Part shown: positions 1-8,433 of the stretch, one piece after another
Position numbering within the stretch: position 1 is the stretch's first letter
How the letters are laid out: every line of letters starts with the position of its first letter
From: Oscillospiraceae bacterium
Lineage (GTDB): Bacteria; Bacillota; Clostridia; Oscillospirales; Oscillospiraceae
Direction: 5' to 3'
Assembly: GCA_009778485.1 (NCBI GenBank)
Contig: WRJQ01000005.1
Span: forward strand, 1 to 52,817
Length of the DNA stretch: 52,817 nucleotides
Notes under the pieces: generated by a model
The model's input: only the letters and a program-made list of their open reading frames with translations
The model's database searches: none
What the model was told of the DNA's origin: nothing
Program-made: the position numbers and the translations under genes

Positions 1-7
1 TCTTTCC

Positions 8-73
8 GCCTGTTTTGCGCGTTTTTCGGTTAAATACAGCAAGTATTCGCCCTCAAAACCCGCAAAACAGGCG
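8..73. repeat. Inverted repeat at window edge
   Basis: A perfect 13-bp inverted repeat (CGCCTGTTTTGCG at 8-20, its complement at 61-73) encloses an AT-richer centre. It resembles the small palindromic elements elsewhere in the window (25.0 kb, 45.3 kb). Between it and the terminator at 258, bases 140-215 hold a degenerate inverted repeat built around GCTTGAC and GTCAAGC. I see no gene in 1-309. Confidence 0.55.
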
Positions 74-257
74 AAAACAATCGGCACTTATCTAATGACG
101 CGACTTTTGTCCAAGGCTCCTAGGGCGAACACTCTTTTTTCGTCATTGCGTGCTTGACCCGCAATCCCATTAATCGTGCGCTCTTCCGGGTCGATTCCGT
201 GTCAAGCGCGTAGTAAGTGTGGCCTATCGCAATGATTTTGATAAGAGCGACAACATC

Positions 258-285
258 AAAGGCGCGCAGTTTACTGCGCGCCTTT
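258..285 (-). terminator. Hairpin terminator after the first glycosidase gene
   Basis: A perfect 13-bp stem (AAAGGCGCGCAGT / ACTGCGCGCCTTT) with a 2-base nominal loop lies 24 bp beyond the stop codon of the minus-strand gene ending at 310. The end of the stem supplies a short T stretch, so it is a plausible intrinsic terminator for the two-gene minus-strand operon. Confidence 0.7.
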
Positions 286-309
286 GCATCGCAACTGTTG
301 CAGCTTCGG

Positions 310-2112
310 CTACTTCCCGATAACGCCCGTCACCATGGTGAGATAACTGTTCGCGCTCCATGAGCTCCAGGGCCAGCCATCCGTCGCAATCGGCGGAACC
401 TGCTGCGCAGCCTTCTCTCCGTTGTGCAGATAATAATTATACGGCGCGTACCCGAGGATAATACCCTCGCGGTTCGTGTGGTCGCAGTAGCGGCGGGCAA
501 TGAAGTCCGCCTCTTTCTGCTTGCCGGCAGCCTGCAAGCCAACAGTCAGGATCATGTTCATCGGACCGACAACCCTGCCGCACACAAACGAGATTCCGAA
601 CGTCGCCCGCTCGCTCTGCATACTCTCGGAAGCAAGGCCGATGTCTGTCAGCCAGCAACCCTCTTCCGTGAGCTTTTCGGCGACCTTGTCGATAATATGC
701 TGCGGCAGCCGCTTGCCGAGGATAATCGGCTGGTAATTTGCCAGGCTGAACGAATCGACAGGCTTCCCCTTGACCCTGGCTATGAACTTCTCGCCGTCCC
801 AATACTCGCTCACAAGAGTGTTCAGCAGCTTCTCAGAACGGGCTGCCCACGCATCGCGCTTATCCTTGTAGCTGTAAGACCTGCCCGCCAGCAGCGCAAC
901 CGCTTCCATCAGCAGGATAATGAACGTGTTCGCGCAAGGGTCGACAGCAGGGAAGCCGTCCTGGAAAATAGAAGAGTCGTCCCAGCCGGACTCATGAGGG
1001 CTGTGCATCGCGATGACGTCGTCCCCGAAGCCGGCGTTGTGGTAAGTCGTCCAGTATTCCGCCCAGGCGGACATCTGCGGGTAAACGCGCTCCGCCTCGT
1101 CCTCTGAAATAAAACCGTCGCCCAGCTTGCGTATCAGGTAATCCAGCGCAAAGCCCTGGAAAGCCGGCTGAACGCCGCCCGCCGGAGCGTTTGCGTAAGT
1201 CATCATATTGGGTGTATGCCCGGTCAGCGGGTTCTGATACTGGAACATAACGTTGTTCAACCGCCAGGCCTCCGCGGGATTCGCGAGCATAGCCATCGCG
1301 TTGTAGGACTGCTGCCACGGCGCGGCGGCGCAGGACCAGGCGTTCTGATAGAGTATGTGCGGCTGTTTGAAGTTGCCGATGACCTTTGTGCGGTGACTCC
1401 AGACGACCCACATCGCGTACTTGGACATCTCCTCATAGCCCTTCGCGGGCGTCAGGTAGTTCTCGGTAAACTCCGCGAACTCCGCGCAGTTATCCTCGAC
1501 GAGGTCGCTGAAATCCTCATACTCGCCGAACGGCAGCAGCTTGTCGCGATAGTCGTGAATAGCGGCGTCAAACTCGCCGGTCGCTGCGTCAGGCATAAAG
1601 TCGATCCGCACCAGCGAATACTCGCCCTTGGAGCCCGGTTTGGAATCGTCAAAAATCGAAGCCACGCTGAAGTTCCCGGAAAGCGCCCTGAAGAAAAGCT
1701 TGCCGAAGCGGCCGAACTCGCCTTCCCAGCCACTCCCGTCCTGCATGGCGTACATCCCCCTGCACGCCGCCGCGCCCTTGCCCGAAGCCGAGCGCAGCTC
1801 GAGCCGCAGCCCGCAGTAAGCCCCGCGTATACGGAAGTGCGAGCGGTCAGTCAGCGCGATCTCAGCGACGGCGCCGTTCGCTTCGAGCTTGACAGAACCC
1901 TCGTCGGCGAAGTAAGTATACTTCACAGGCGTGCCGTTCATCGTCATCTTGACGTCAAAGAGGAAATCGGTGGAATTGACAGACTCGCCTGTCCAGTTAT
2001 TGCCTATGCGGAGCAAGCCGTGCTTGTGGTAATCCTCGGCTATATACGTGTTCGAGCCGCTGCGCGCGAAAGAACAGCGCACAAGGTTGAATCGCTCATA
2101 AGTACCAAACAT
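310..2112 (-). CDS. (alpha/alpha)6-barrel glycosidase-like protein, paralog 1
   Basis: A 600-residue protein with no evident signal peptide, so probably cytoplasmic. The N-terminal ~200 residues look beta-rich; the rest is helix-rich with many aromatic residues. A motif HESGWDDS around residue 370 resembles the SG-W/M-D-S site of six-hairpin glycosidases (GH37/GH63/GH78-like), where the Asp is catalytic. The C-terminal half has YQPIILGKRLPQHIIDK, shared almost unchanged with the genes at 2125-3633 and 10703-12475, so the three are paralogs. AGGAGGG lies upstream of the ATG. It is the second gene of a two-gene operon, 12 bp after its paralog. I infer hydrolysis of a plant-derived oligosaccharide, perhaps an alpha-glycoside; the exact GH family and substrate cannot be assigned. 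Confidence 0.75.
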   Translation of the reverse strand: MFGTYERFNLVRCSFARSGSNTYIAEDYHKHGLLRIGNNWTGESVNSTDFLFDVKMTMNGTPVKYTYFADEGSVKLEANGAVAEIALTDRSHFRIRGAYCGLRLELRSASGKGAAACRGMYAMQDGSGWEGEFGRFGKLFFRALSGNFSVASIFDDSKPGSKGEYSLVRIDFMPDAATGEFDAAIHDYRDKLLPFGEYEDFSDLVEDNCAEFAEFTENYLTPAKGYEEMSKYAMWVVWSHRTKVIGNFKQPHILYQNAWSCAAAPWQQSYNAMAMLANPAEAWRLNNVMFQYQNPLTGHTPNMMTYANAPAGGVQPAFQGFALDYLIRKLGDGFISEDEAERVYPQMSAWAEYWTTYHNAGFGDDVIAMHSPHESGWDDSSIFQDGFPAVDPCANTFIILLMEAVALLAGRSYSYKDKRDAWAARSEKLLNTLVSEYWDGEKFIARVKGKPVDSFSLANYQPIILGKRLPQHIIDKVAEKLTEEGCWLTDIGLASESMQSERATFGISFVCGRVVGPMNMILTVGLQAAGKQKEADFIARRYCDHTNREGIILGYAPYNYYLHNGEKAAQQVPPIATDGWPWSSWSANSYLTMVTGVIGK

Positions 2113-2124
2113 CTGTTGACCCTC

Positions 2125-3633
2125 CTAAAGAACTTTGTGCGCCAGAGCCAGCAGCGAAGCTCCGTAGAACGGGCAACTTACCCCGCCGGAACGTACCGTG
2201 CTGAGCGCGGAAAGCGCGATGCTCGCGGCTGCGACCTTCTCGCCCGCGTCAAACAAACCTCCGGCTAACAGGAACCCCACTGCGCTGTTTGCGTTGCCCG
2301 CGTTTATCTTCGCGGCGAGTTTGCTGATAATGCTCTGCGGCAGGCGGTTGCCGAGTATTATCGGTACGAGCGAGAGAAACTCGTCCGGCGCGGAAGCTTC
2401 GCCCGTATAGGCGTTCTTCCCGACGAAGTTCTCGCCGTCCCACAAATCCGCAATCAACATCCTAAGCAGCCTGCTTGCGTGAGCTTCCCACTTCTGCGCC
2501 GCGCCATCGTCATACTCCATCCTCGCGAGCCTCCCCGCGACTTCGCATGAGATGGCCAGATAAGCGTTGAGGTCGGGCGCCAGCACAGGCTCACCGGCCT
2601 TGAAGAACTCCGGCGAGCTTCCAGCGCCGCTCTCGAAGCGGTAGGCGTAGAAACTGAGCCCGTCCTTATCCGTAGCGCGTTCATTGCGGCATTTGCTCGC
2701 GATTGCCTCAAGAGCCGCGTACACTTTATATATCTCGCCCCTGGAGTCGTTGAGCAGCTCTTCGTCCAGCAGCGCCGCTGCAGCTACCCCGGCGACGGGA
2801 GGCATATCCGGAGGATACGCCGTTATCATCTCGACAGCTCTCCTCGGATCCTTAAACGCCATGGCCGCGATAGCCATGAGCCTAGCGTCGGTGTTCTTGG
2901 AGTTGTACTTATTCTCGACGACGACCTCGTACTTCGCGTCCAGGAACCTATGGCAAAGCCACAGCGGGTAGGCAATCGCCCGCTTGACGTCGTCCCACTC
3001 GGAGGGGACGTCGACGAGCGTACCTGTAAAAGCCTCAAAATCGGCTTCGACGGCGGCGACGCAGTCGTCGAATGTGCCGGTGGGCGCTATTGGCATTGCG
3101 TCTTCAGGCAGGTCGTACGCCAGGATCTCGAACAAGCCGCCCTCGGGCTCAATGTCGATCACCGGGGTCGCCGAGCGGAACTCGTTTAAGACCCATGAAT
3201 CGTCGAAGGTGACTTTGCCTTTGAGGATTTTGAAGAAATAATGGTTGGAGCCGGAGTTTATCGCAACCCCCTCTGCCGTGTTGAGCGTTGAGACGCGCAT
3301 AGCGGGCGACACTCCGTTGAGCCTGAACGCGCCGCTGCCCGAAATCCTGAGAGCCTGCGCGGGCGCGTCAACCGCGAAGCGTACGACCGCCCCGCTTTTT
3401 GCAGTAAGTTCCAGGATGCTCTCCGTTGCTGTGTAAGTGAACGGCACAGGCGCGCCGCCTTCCAGCGGTTCGATCCTGAGCGTGCCGGGCAAACCCGACA
3501 TTCCCATAGCCAGGAACCCTCCGATTGCCTGGGGCGCCATTGCCAGCCACAGCTCGCCCTCGTGGTCGATGACGATATGCCTGGTGTCGCGGTGCCCGAA
3601 TCCGAATTTTGACATTGCAGAACTGATGTCCAA
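2125..3633 (-). CDS. (alpha/alpha)6-barrel glycosidase-like protein, paralog 2
   Basis: About 502 residues, shorter than its two paralogs. It keeps the C-terminal signature VPIILGNRLPQSIISKLAA and an N-terminal beta-rich domain, but I cannot find the SGWDD-type motif of paralog 1, so the acid residue may be displaced or lost. The best start is TTG at 3633: AAGGAG lies 8 bases upstream, whereas the TTG at 3651 has no ribosome site. It is the first gene of the two-gene minus-strand operon and is divergent from yajC. It could be an inactive or accessory paralog (inference) or act on a different linkage. Confidence 0.65.
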   Translation of the reverse strand: MDISSAMSKFGFGHRDTRHIVIDHEGELWLAMAPQAIGGFLAMGMSGLPGTLRIEPLEGGAPVPFTYTATESILELTAKSGAVVRFAVDAPAQALRISGSGAFRLNGVSPAMRVSTLNTAEGVAINSGSNHYFFKILKGKVTFDDSWVLNEFRSATPVIDIEPEGGLFEILAYDLPEDAMPIAPTGTFDDCVAAVEADFEAFTGTLVDVPSEWDDVKRAIAYPLWLCHRFLDAKYEVVVENKYNSKNTDARLMAIAAMAFKDPRRAVEMITAYPPDMPPVAGVAAAALLDEELLNDSRGEIYKVYAALEAIASKCRNERATDKDGLSFYAYRFESGAGSSPEFFKAGEPVLAPDLNAYLAISCEVAGRLARMEYDDGAAQKWEAHASRLLRMLIADLWDGENFVGKNAYTGEASAPDEFLSLVPIILGNRLPQSIISKLAAKINAGNANSAVGFLLAGGLFDAGEKVAAASIALSALSTVRSGGVSCPFYGASLLALAHKVL

Positions 3634-3678
3634 GAAAACCACTCCTTCCAAATATACCGAATTTACTGAAAAATCTGC

Positions 3679-3707
3679 TTGCTTTTACGCTTCGCCGCAA
3701 GTATAAT
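3679..3707 (+). promoter_or_regulatory. Sigma-A-like promoter for yajC
   Basis: TTGCTT at 3679-3684, a 17-base spacer, and a perfect TATAAT at 3702-3707. It lies about 90 bases upstream of the GTG start of yajC, in the divergent gap with the glycosidase operon. Confidence 0.65.
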
Positions 3708-3797
3708 GGGAAATTGCGGCGGGAAATACTCATGGGATTCGCGCCTGTGATCCGGACGCAGTATCCGGACACATTATTAAAACAGGGAGGGATAGCA

Positions 3798-4076
3798 GTG
3801 GGTTACGAAACGATAATAATGATCGTGGCTATGATCGCCATTTTCTATTTTTTCATGATTCGCCCCGACAGCAAGAAGAAAAAGAAAGCCAAGGAGATGC
3901 GCGATTCGCTGGCAGTCGGCGATACGATCACAACCATAGGAGGAATCCTGGGGAAGATCGTGTCTGTGGACGACGACAAGATCACGTTCGAGACAAGCGA
4001 GGACAGAGTCCGCCTGCAGGTTGCGAAGTGGTCAGTATCCACGACAGGCAAGGCGACCGAGGAGCAGCCTAAGTAG
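3798..4076 (+). CDS. yajC: Preprotein translocase subunit YajC
   Basis: A 92-residue single-pass membrane protein. It has one N-terminal hydrophobic helix (TIIMIVAMIAIFYFFMIRP), the family's post-membrane KKKKK basic stretch, and a small soluble domain with the YajC motif GDTITTIGGILGKIVSV. Length and layout match YajC, an accessory of the SecDF-YajC complex. The GTG start at 3798 is chosen because AGGGAGGGA lies just upstream and the membrane helix then starts near the N-terminus; an upstream ATG at 3714 would add 28 unrelated residues. It stands alone with its own promoter, not next to tgt or secDF as is common. Confidence 0.93.
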   Translation: MGYETIIMIVAMIAIFYFFMIRPDSKKKKKAKEMRDSLAVGDTITTIGGILGKIVSVDDDKITFETSEDRVRLQVAKWSVSTTGKATEEQPK

Positions 4077-4172
4077 GCGTCTTACGATTGCAACGCGCCC
4101 TACAATCGCGATGCGCTAAGTGCCGTAAGTGGCGCAGCATCGATGATATCGAGGCTTTACCCGGTAAGAGTA

Positions 4173-4205
4173 CCGCCTACGCGCCTTAACGAGGCGCGCA
4201 GGCGG
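4173..4205 (-). terminator. Hairpin terminator after the small cupin gene
   Basis: A 13-bp stem (CCGCCTACGCGCC / GGCGCGCAGGCGG, one mismatch) with a 7-base loop lies just beyond the stop of the minus-strand cupin gene. It may also stop read-through from yajC. Confidence 0.6.
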
Positions 4206-4211
4206 CTGCTT

Positions 4212-4562
4212 TCACTTGAGTACGACGAGCATCTGGCAAGCGGTCGTCCCGTTGTTGACGACCGATTTCTTTGTATTGGGGCCGCAGTGGTAGGTGTCGC
4301 CCGCGAACAGCGTCGTCTTGACCTCGTTCTCGGTGTCAATCTCGCTTTCGAGGTACATCTGCCCTTCGATGATGTAGTAAATGCTCTCCCTCGCGTTCGA
4401 GCTGTACTCGCAGCCGCCCCCCGGCAGGAAGTGGCTCAGACCCATCGTGACCACTCCGTCGTTGACGTCGCCGGGGTCATGCAGGCGCGTGGTGCGCACG
4501 TCGAAATGGCCCGGCGCATCGTACTTGTATGCTTCGTCTTTCCTTGTGATTTTGTAGCTCAT
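4212..4562 (-). CDS. Small single-domain cupin protein
   Basis: A 116-residue beta-rich protein with cupin motif features: a Gly-rich turn (LPGGGCEYSSNARES), IYYIIEGQMYLE, and the second motif GDTYHCGPNTKKSVVNNG. The usual HxH of the first motif is replaced by CEYSSNARE, so metal binding may be altered. GGAGG precedes the ATG. It has its own promoter (4646-4675) and is divergent from the GH3 gene, which suggests a link with sugar metabolism, for example as a sugar-binding or isomerase-like protein (inference only). The function is unknown. Confidence 0.75.
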   Translation of the reverse strand: MSYKITRKDEAYKYDAPGHFDVRTTRLHDPGDVNDGVVTMGLSHFLPGGGCEYSSNARESIYYIIEGQMYLESEIDTENEVKTTLFAGDTYHCGPNTKKSVVNNGTTACQMLVVLK

Positions 4563-4645
4563 GTCATTCTGCCTCCAAAAATATTATTGCCATTGGCTTA
4601 AAGAATGTTGACATTTTAACACCCTTCGCGCAGAACCTCAAGTAT

Positions 4646-4675
4646 ATTCTACACTTGCTCTTGCCTTTTCTGCAA
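4646..4675 (-). promoter_or_regulatory. Promoter for the small cupin gene
   Basis: On the minus strand, TTGCAG, an 18-base spacer ending in TG, and TAGAAT, about 84 bases before the cupin start. It overlaps the opposing promoter for the GH3 gene, so the two could be co-regulated. Confidence 0.5.
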
Positions 4676-4688
4676 TATCTGTTAAAAT
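4661..4688 (+). promoter_or_regulatory. Promoter for the GH3-xylB operon
   Basis: TTGCCT at 4661-4666, a 16-base spacer, and TAAAAT at 4683-4688, about 70 bases upstream of the GH3 start. The boxes interlock with the minus-strand promoter for the cupin gene. Confidence 0.45.
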
Positions 4689-4706
4689 TGTCGCAACAAC
4701 ACAACC

Positions 4707-4723
4707 GGGTACCTGAACAGACA
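4707..4723 (+). repeat. Partial copy of the GGTACCTGAACA repeat
   Basis: GGGTACCTGAACAGACA matches the 3' half of the 35-base repeat at 6863-6897 and 10652-10686. Here it sits in the leader of the GH3 gene, not after a stop codon. Confidence 0.7.
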
Positions 4724-4759
4724 TGAACCAGGATCGCCGGGATGGAAAGGTGACCAGCA

Positions 4760-6862
4760 ATGACAGCCACAGGAAAAGCACAATGCGCGCGCAAGGCGGC
4801 AGCGCTCGTCGCGCAGATGACAATAGAAGAAGCAGCGGGGCAGATGTCCTTCGAAGCCCCCGCGATACCCCGCCTCGGAGTACCCGAATACAACTGGTGG
4901 AACGAAGCGCTCCACGGCGTAGCGCGCGCCGGAACAGCCACCAGCTTCCCGCAAGCCATCGCCATGGCAGCCGCCTTCGACGAAGGACTCATCAAAACGA
5001 TCGCGGAAACGATAGCGACAGAAGCCCGCGCAAAGTACAACATTGCCTCAAGCAGGGGAGACAGAGGACGCTACAAAGGACTCACGTTCTGGTCCCCGAA
5101 TATAAATATATTCCGCGACCCGCGCTGGGGGCGAGGCCATGAAACATACGGCGAAGACCCCTACCTGACGACGAGGACAGGCGTCGCGTTCGTGAAAGGC
5201 CTCCAGGGCGAAGGCGAAACAATAAAAGCCGCAGCCTGCGCCAAGCACTACGCCGTCCACTCGGGACCGGAATCGCTCAGACATGAGTTCAACGCGGAGT
5301 GCAGCATGAAAGACCTCTATGAAACGTACCTGCCCGCGTTCGAAGCATGCGTAAAAGAAGCCGGAGTCGAAGCCGTCATGGGCGCATACAACCGGACGCT
5401 CGGAGAACCCTGCTGCGCATCGCAGCTCCTGCTCGTCGACATCCTGCGCGGGAGCTGGGGCTTCGACGGCCATGTGGTATCGGACTGCTGGGCGCTGCTG
5501 GATATCCACGAGCACCATAAAATTACGAACACGCCGGAGGAGTCCGCTGCGCTCGCGCTAAAAGCCGGCTGCGACGTGAACTGCGGCAGCGTGTACAGCT
5601 ACCTGATGGACTCATACGAGCAAGGGCTCATTACCGAGGCGGAAATACGCGCAGCCGCGACAAGGCTGATAGCAGCGAGATACAGGCTGGGCATACTGGG
5701 CGAAGGCAGCGCTTTCGACAGCATCCCATTCAGCGAAATAGACTCCCCCGGGCACCGCGCGCTCAGCGTGCGGACAGCGGCGGAAAGCTGCGTGCTGCTG
5801 AAAAACGACGGACTCCTGCCGCTGGATAAAGGCAAGATAAAGCGCCTGGCGATAATCGGGCCGAACGCGGACAGCCGCGCCGCGCTGAAAGGCAACTACT
5901 ACGGCGTTGCCTCGCAATATGTTACTATAACCGAAGGACTAAGGGCCTACCTGGGCGAAGACGTGTCCATCCACTACTCCGCAGGGAGCGCCCTGGGCGA
6001 CTCATGGGATATAGAACCGCCCGCCGAGCTGTGCGCCGAAGCTGCGGCGACCGCCGGGCACTGCGATGTGACCGTGCTTGTGCTCGGGCTGGACGAGACG
6101 ATCGAAGGCGAGGAAGCGCACAACGATAAAATCCTCTTCGACGGAGACAAACCTGACCTCCTGCTCCCGGAAGCGCAGCGCCGCCTGCTATCGGCTGTGC
6201 TGGAAACAGGCAAGCCGGTAGTAGTGGTGCTGATGGCAGGCAGCGCGATAGACCTTCGCGAGGCGCAAGCAGCGCCGAACGCAGGAGCGATCCTTTGCGC
6301 ATGGTATCCCGGAGCGCTCGGCGGCAAAGCCGTCGCGCAGATCCTCTTCGGCGAAACGTCCCCCAGCGGAAAGTTGCCCGTCACATTCTACAACAGCGCG
6401 CAAGACCTCCCGGACTTCACGGACTACTCGATGACCGGGCGGACATACCGCTACTACCGGGGAGACACGCTGTACCCCTTCGGATACGGCCTGACATACG
6501 GCGACGTCTGCGTGAAAACCGCGCGCTATGATGAAAAAACGCATGAACTTGAGATTACTGTTGCCAATGAAGGCAATATGACCGTAAAAGACGTGATTCA
6601 AGTTTACATAAAGGCACAGTCAGAGTTCGCGCCACCCAACCCTCGCCTGTGCGCGTTCACCAAAGCGGAGTTTGCGGCGGGGAAGAGCGTAACGCTGAGG
6701 CTGCCCCTTAGCGATGAAGCGTTCGAGGTCGTGGACGAAACGGGCGAAAGGGTATTCGGCGGGCCGCGATTCGAACTGTATATAGGGACAGGCCAGCCGG
6801 ACGAACGCACAACCCGGCTCACAGGTCGCAGAAGCATAAAACTGGAAGTAATAAATAAATGA
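4760..6862 (+). CDS. GH3 beta-xylosidase / beta-glucosidase
   Basis: A 700-residue glycoside hydrolase family 3 enzyme without a signal peptide, so probably intracellular. Domains in order: the GH3 barrel (about 1-310), the alpha/beta sandwich (about 340-560) and a C-terminal fibronectin-III-like domain (about 590-700). The nucleophile is Asp242 in GFDGHVVSDCWA; the preceding YNRTLGEPCCAS and the motif FWSPNINIFRDPRWGRG resemble the plant/bacterial xylan 1,4-beta-xylosidase branch. GGAAAGGTGA precedes the ATG. It is followed 41 bp later by xylulokinase, so cleavage of imported xylo-oligosaccharides to xylose is the likely role (inference); activity on beta-glucosides or arabinosides cannot be excluded. 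Confidence 0.92.
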   Translation: MTATGKAQCARKAAALVAQMTIEEAAGQMSFEAPAIPRLGVPEYNWWNEALHGVARAGTATSFPQAIAMAAAFDEGLIKTIAETIATEARAKYNIASSRGDRGRYKGLTFWSPNINIFRDPRWGRGHETYGEDPYLTTRTGVAFVKGLQGEGETIKAAACAKHYAVHSGPESLRHEFNAECSMKDLYETYLPAFEACVKEAGVEAVMGAYNRTLGEPCCASQLLLVDILRGSWGFDGHVVSDCWALLDIHEHHKITNTPEESAALALKAGCDVNCGSVYSYLMDSYEQGLITEAEIRAAATRLIAARYRLGILGEGSAFDSIPFSEIDSPGHRALSVRTAAESCVLLKNDGLLPLDKGKIKRLAIIGPNADSRAALKGNYYGVASQYVTITEGLRAYLGEDVSIHYSAGSALGDSWDIEPPAELCAEAAATAGHCDVTVLVLGLDETIEGEEAHNDKILFDGDKPDLLLPEAQRRLLSAVLETGKPVVVVLMAGSAIDLREAQAAPNAGAILCAWYPGALGGKAVAQILFGETSPSGKLPVTFYNSAQDLPDFTDYSMTGRTYRYYRGDTLYPFGYGLTYGDVCVKTARYDEKTHELEITVANEGNMTVKDVIQVYIKAQSEFAPPNPRLCAFTKAEFAAGKSVTLRLPLSDEAFEVVDETGERVFGGPRFELYIGTGQPDERTTRLTGRRSIKLEVINK

Positions 6863-6897
6863 AGCGCCTGGAGGTAGTGGGTACCTGAACATACAGT
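6863..6897 (+). repeat. 35-base GGTACCTGAACA repeat, copy 1
   Basis: Begins at the base after the GH3 stop codon. It is identical to the copy at 10652-10686 except one base (T for G near the 3' end). It contains a small stem AGGTA-GTGGG-TACCT. Confidence 0.85.
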
Positions 6898-6903
6898 TAA
6901 AAA

Positions 6904-8382
6904 ATGAGTGGTAATATGTACATAGGAATAGACATAGGAACATCAGGCACGAAAACCTTGCTGACAGACGGGCAGGGAAACATCCTGCGCTCGCAGACGC
7001 GCGAATACCCGCTCAGCACGCCGCAAAACGGCTGGGCCGAACAGCAACCGGAGCTATGGCGAGACGCCGCGATCGAAACAATACGCGCCGTACTGGACGG
7101 CATCGAAGCCACGCAGATCGAGGCGGTCGGCCTGACAGGGCAGATGCACGGCCTCGTCTGCCTGGATAAAGCGGATAACGTCCTGTGCCCAGCGATACTC
7201 TGGTGCGACCAGCGCACGGCAGCCGAGTGCGAAGAAATCACAAGCATCGTTGGCAAAGAAAGGCTCGTCGAGCTTACAGCAAACCCCGCGCTTACGGGAT
7301 TTACATCGCCGAAAATACTCTGGCTCAGGAAAAACGAACCCGGAATCTACGAACGGACAGCAAAAATCATGCTGCCCAAAGATTACGTGAGATACATACT
7401 GACAGGGGAGAACGCGTCGGATATGTCGGACGCCTCCGGCACAGGGCTGCTGAACGTGGCTAAGCGCGACTGGGACCCGGAAGTCCTCATAAAGCTGGGA
7501 ATAGAAAAAAGCCTGCTCGGCAGGCTGTGCGAATCCCCGGAAATAGCAGGCCGCATAACACAAAGCGCCGCCGCGCTGACCGGCCTGCCCGAAGGAACGC
7601 CTGTCGTCGCGGGAGCCGGAGATAACGCCGCGGCAGCAATCGGAACCGGCGTATGCAAGGACGGGCAGGCATTCGTCACCATTGGCTCATCGGGCGTGGT
7701 CTACGCGCATACATCCGACATGCGCTTCGACGCTGCCGGACGCATACACACATTCTGCTCGGCAGTCCCGGGGGAGTGGCACGTTATGGGCGTGACGCTC
7801 GCTGCGGGCATGTCGCTGAAATGGTTCAGGGATAACTTCATGCCGGGCAAACCGTATAACGAGCTCGACTGCCTCGCTGAGCAAGCGCCGATCGGCGCAG
7901 ATGGCCTTTACTATCTGCCGTACCTGAACGGCGAACGCTCGCCCCACCTTGACCCAAACGCGCGGGGCGCGTTTTTAGGACTGTCTTCGATGCATGAGGC
8001 GCGGCATTTGGTCAGAAGCGTGATCGAAGGAGTCACATACTCGCTGCGGGACTGCTATGACGTCATCTTGCAGACAGGCCTGCGCTTTGCGGAAATAGCG
8101 GCCTGCGGAGGCGGAATGTCGAGCGCGTTCTGGAGGCGCATGACATCCGACGTATTCGGCGCGCGAGTCACAGCAGCGCAAACGACCGCCGGACCCGCCC
8201 TTGGCGCGGCAATGCTCGCGGCAGTAGGCACAGGCGCTTACTCCGGCGTCGCCGAGGCTTGCAGTGCGATTGCCGACCAGCAGCCGGACAGCGTCGAACC
8301 CGACCCGGAAGCAGCCAAAGAGTACGCGAAAAGCTACGCCGGGTACAAAAAACTCTACCCCGCTCTGCGTAACGTACCGTAG
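6904..8382 (+). CDS. xylB: Xylulokinase (FGGY sugar kinase)
   Basis: A 492-residue FGGY-family kinase that phosphorylates D-xylulose with ATP to feed the pentose phosphate pathway. Visible motifs: the N-terminal phosphate loop GIDIGTSGTKTLL, LTGQMHGLV and WCDQRTAAEC typical of xylulokinases, the catalytic Asp in GAGDNAAAAIGTGV, and the C-terminal ACGGGMSSAFWRRMTSDVFG nucleotide-binding segment. No clear ribosome site precedes the ATG at 6904; the in-frame ATG at 6916 (MYIGIDIG...) fits the family N-terminus better and is an alternative start. It follows the GH3 xylosidase, consistent with xylo-oligosaccharide use; xylose isomerase is not in the window. Confidence 0.92.
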   Translation: MSGNMYIGIDIGTSGTKTLLTDGQGNILRSQTREYPLSTPQNGWAEQQPELWRDAAIETIRAVLDGIEATQIEAVGLTGQMHGLVCLDKADNVLCPAILWCDQRTAAECEEITSIVGKERLVELTANPALTGFTSPKILWLRKNEPGIYERTAKIMLPKDYVRYILTGENASDMSDASGTGLLNVAKRDWDPEVLIKLGIEKSLLGRLCESPEIAGRITQSAAALTGLPEGTPVVAGAGDNAAAAIGTGVCKDGQAFVTIGSSGVVYAHTSDMRFDAAGRIHTFCSAVPGEWHVMGVTLAAGMSLKWFRDNFMPGKPYNELDCLAEQAPIGADGLYYLPYLNGERSPHLDPNARGAFLGLSSMHEARHLVRSVIEGVTYSLRDCYDVILQTGLRFAEIAACGGGMSSAFWRRMTSDVFGARVTAAQTTAGPALGAAMLAAVGTGAYSGVAEACSAIADQQPDSVEPDPEAAKEYAKSYAGYKKLYPALRNVP

Positions 8383-8433
8383 GGGCGAACCCTGCCCCGA
8401 ACCACTAAATCTGAACCAGAAAGGACGAACGAC

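Noticed and set aside
1216-2268. Long open frame antisense to the first glycosidase gene
   Set aside because: GC-rich codons in the real gene leave long open frames on the other strand. It has no ribosome site and an Arg/Leu/Val-rich composition with no domain. The same applies to 10796-12370, 29523-30626, 32123-33538, 35739-36830, 38123-39310, 39353-40528 and 21772-23226.
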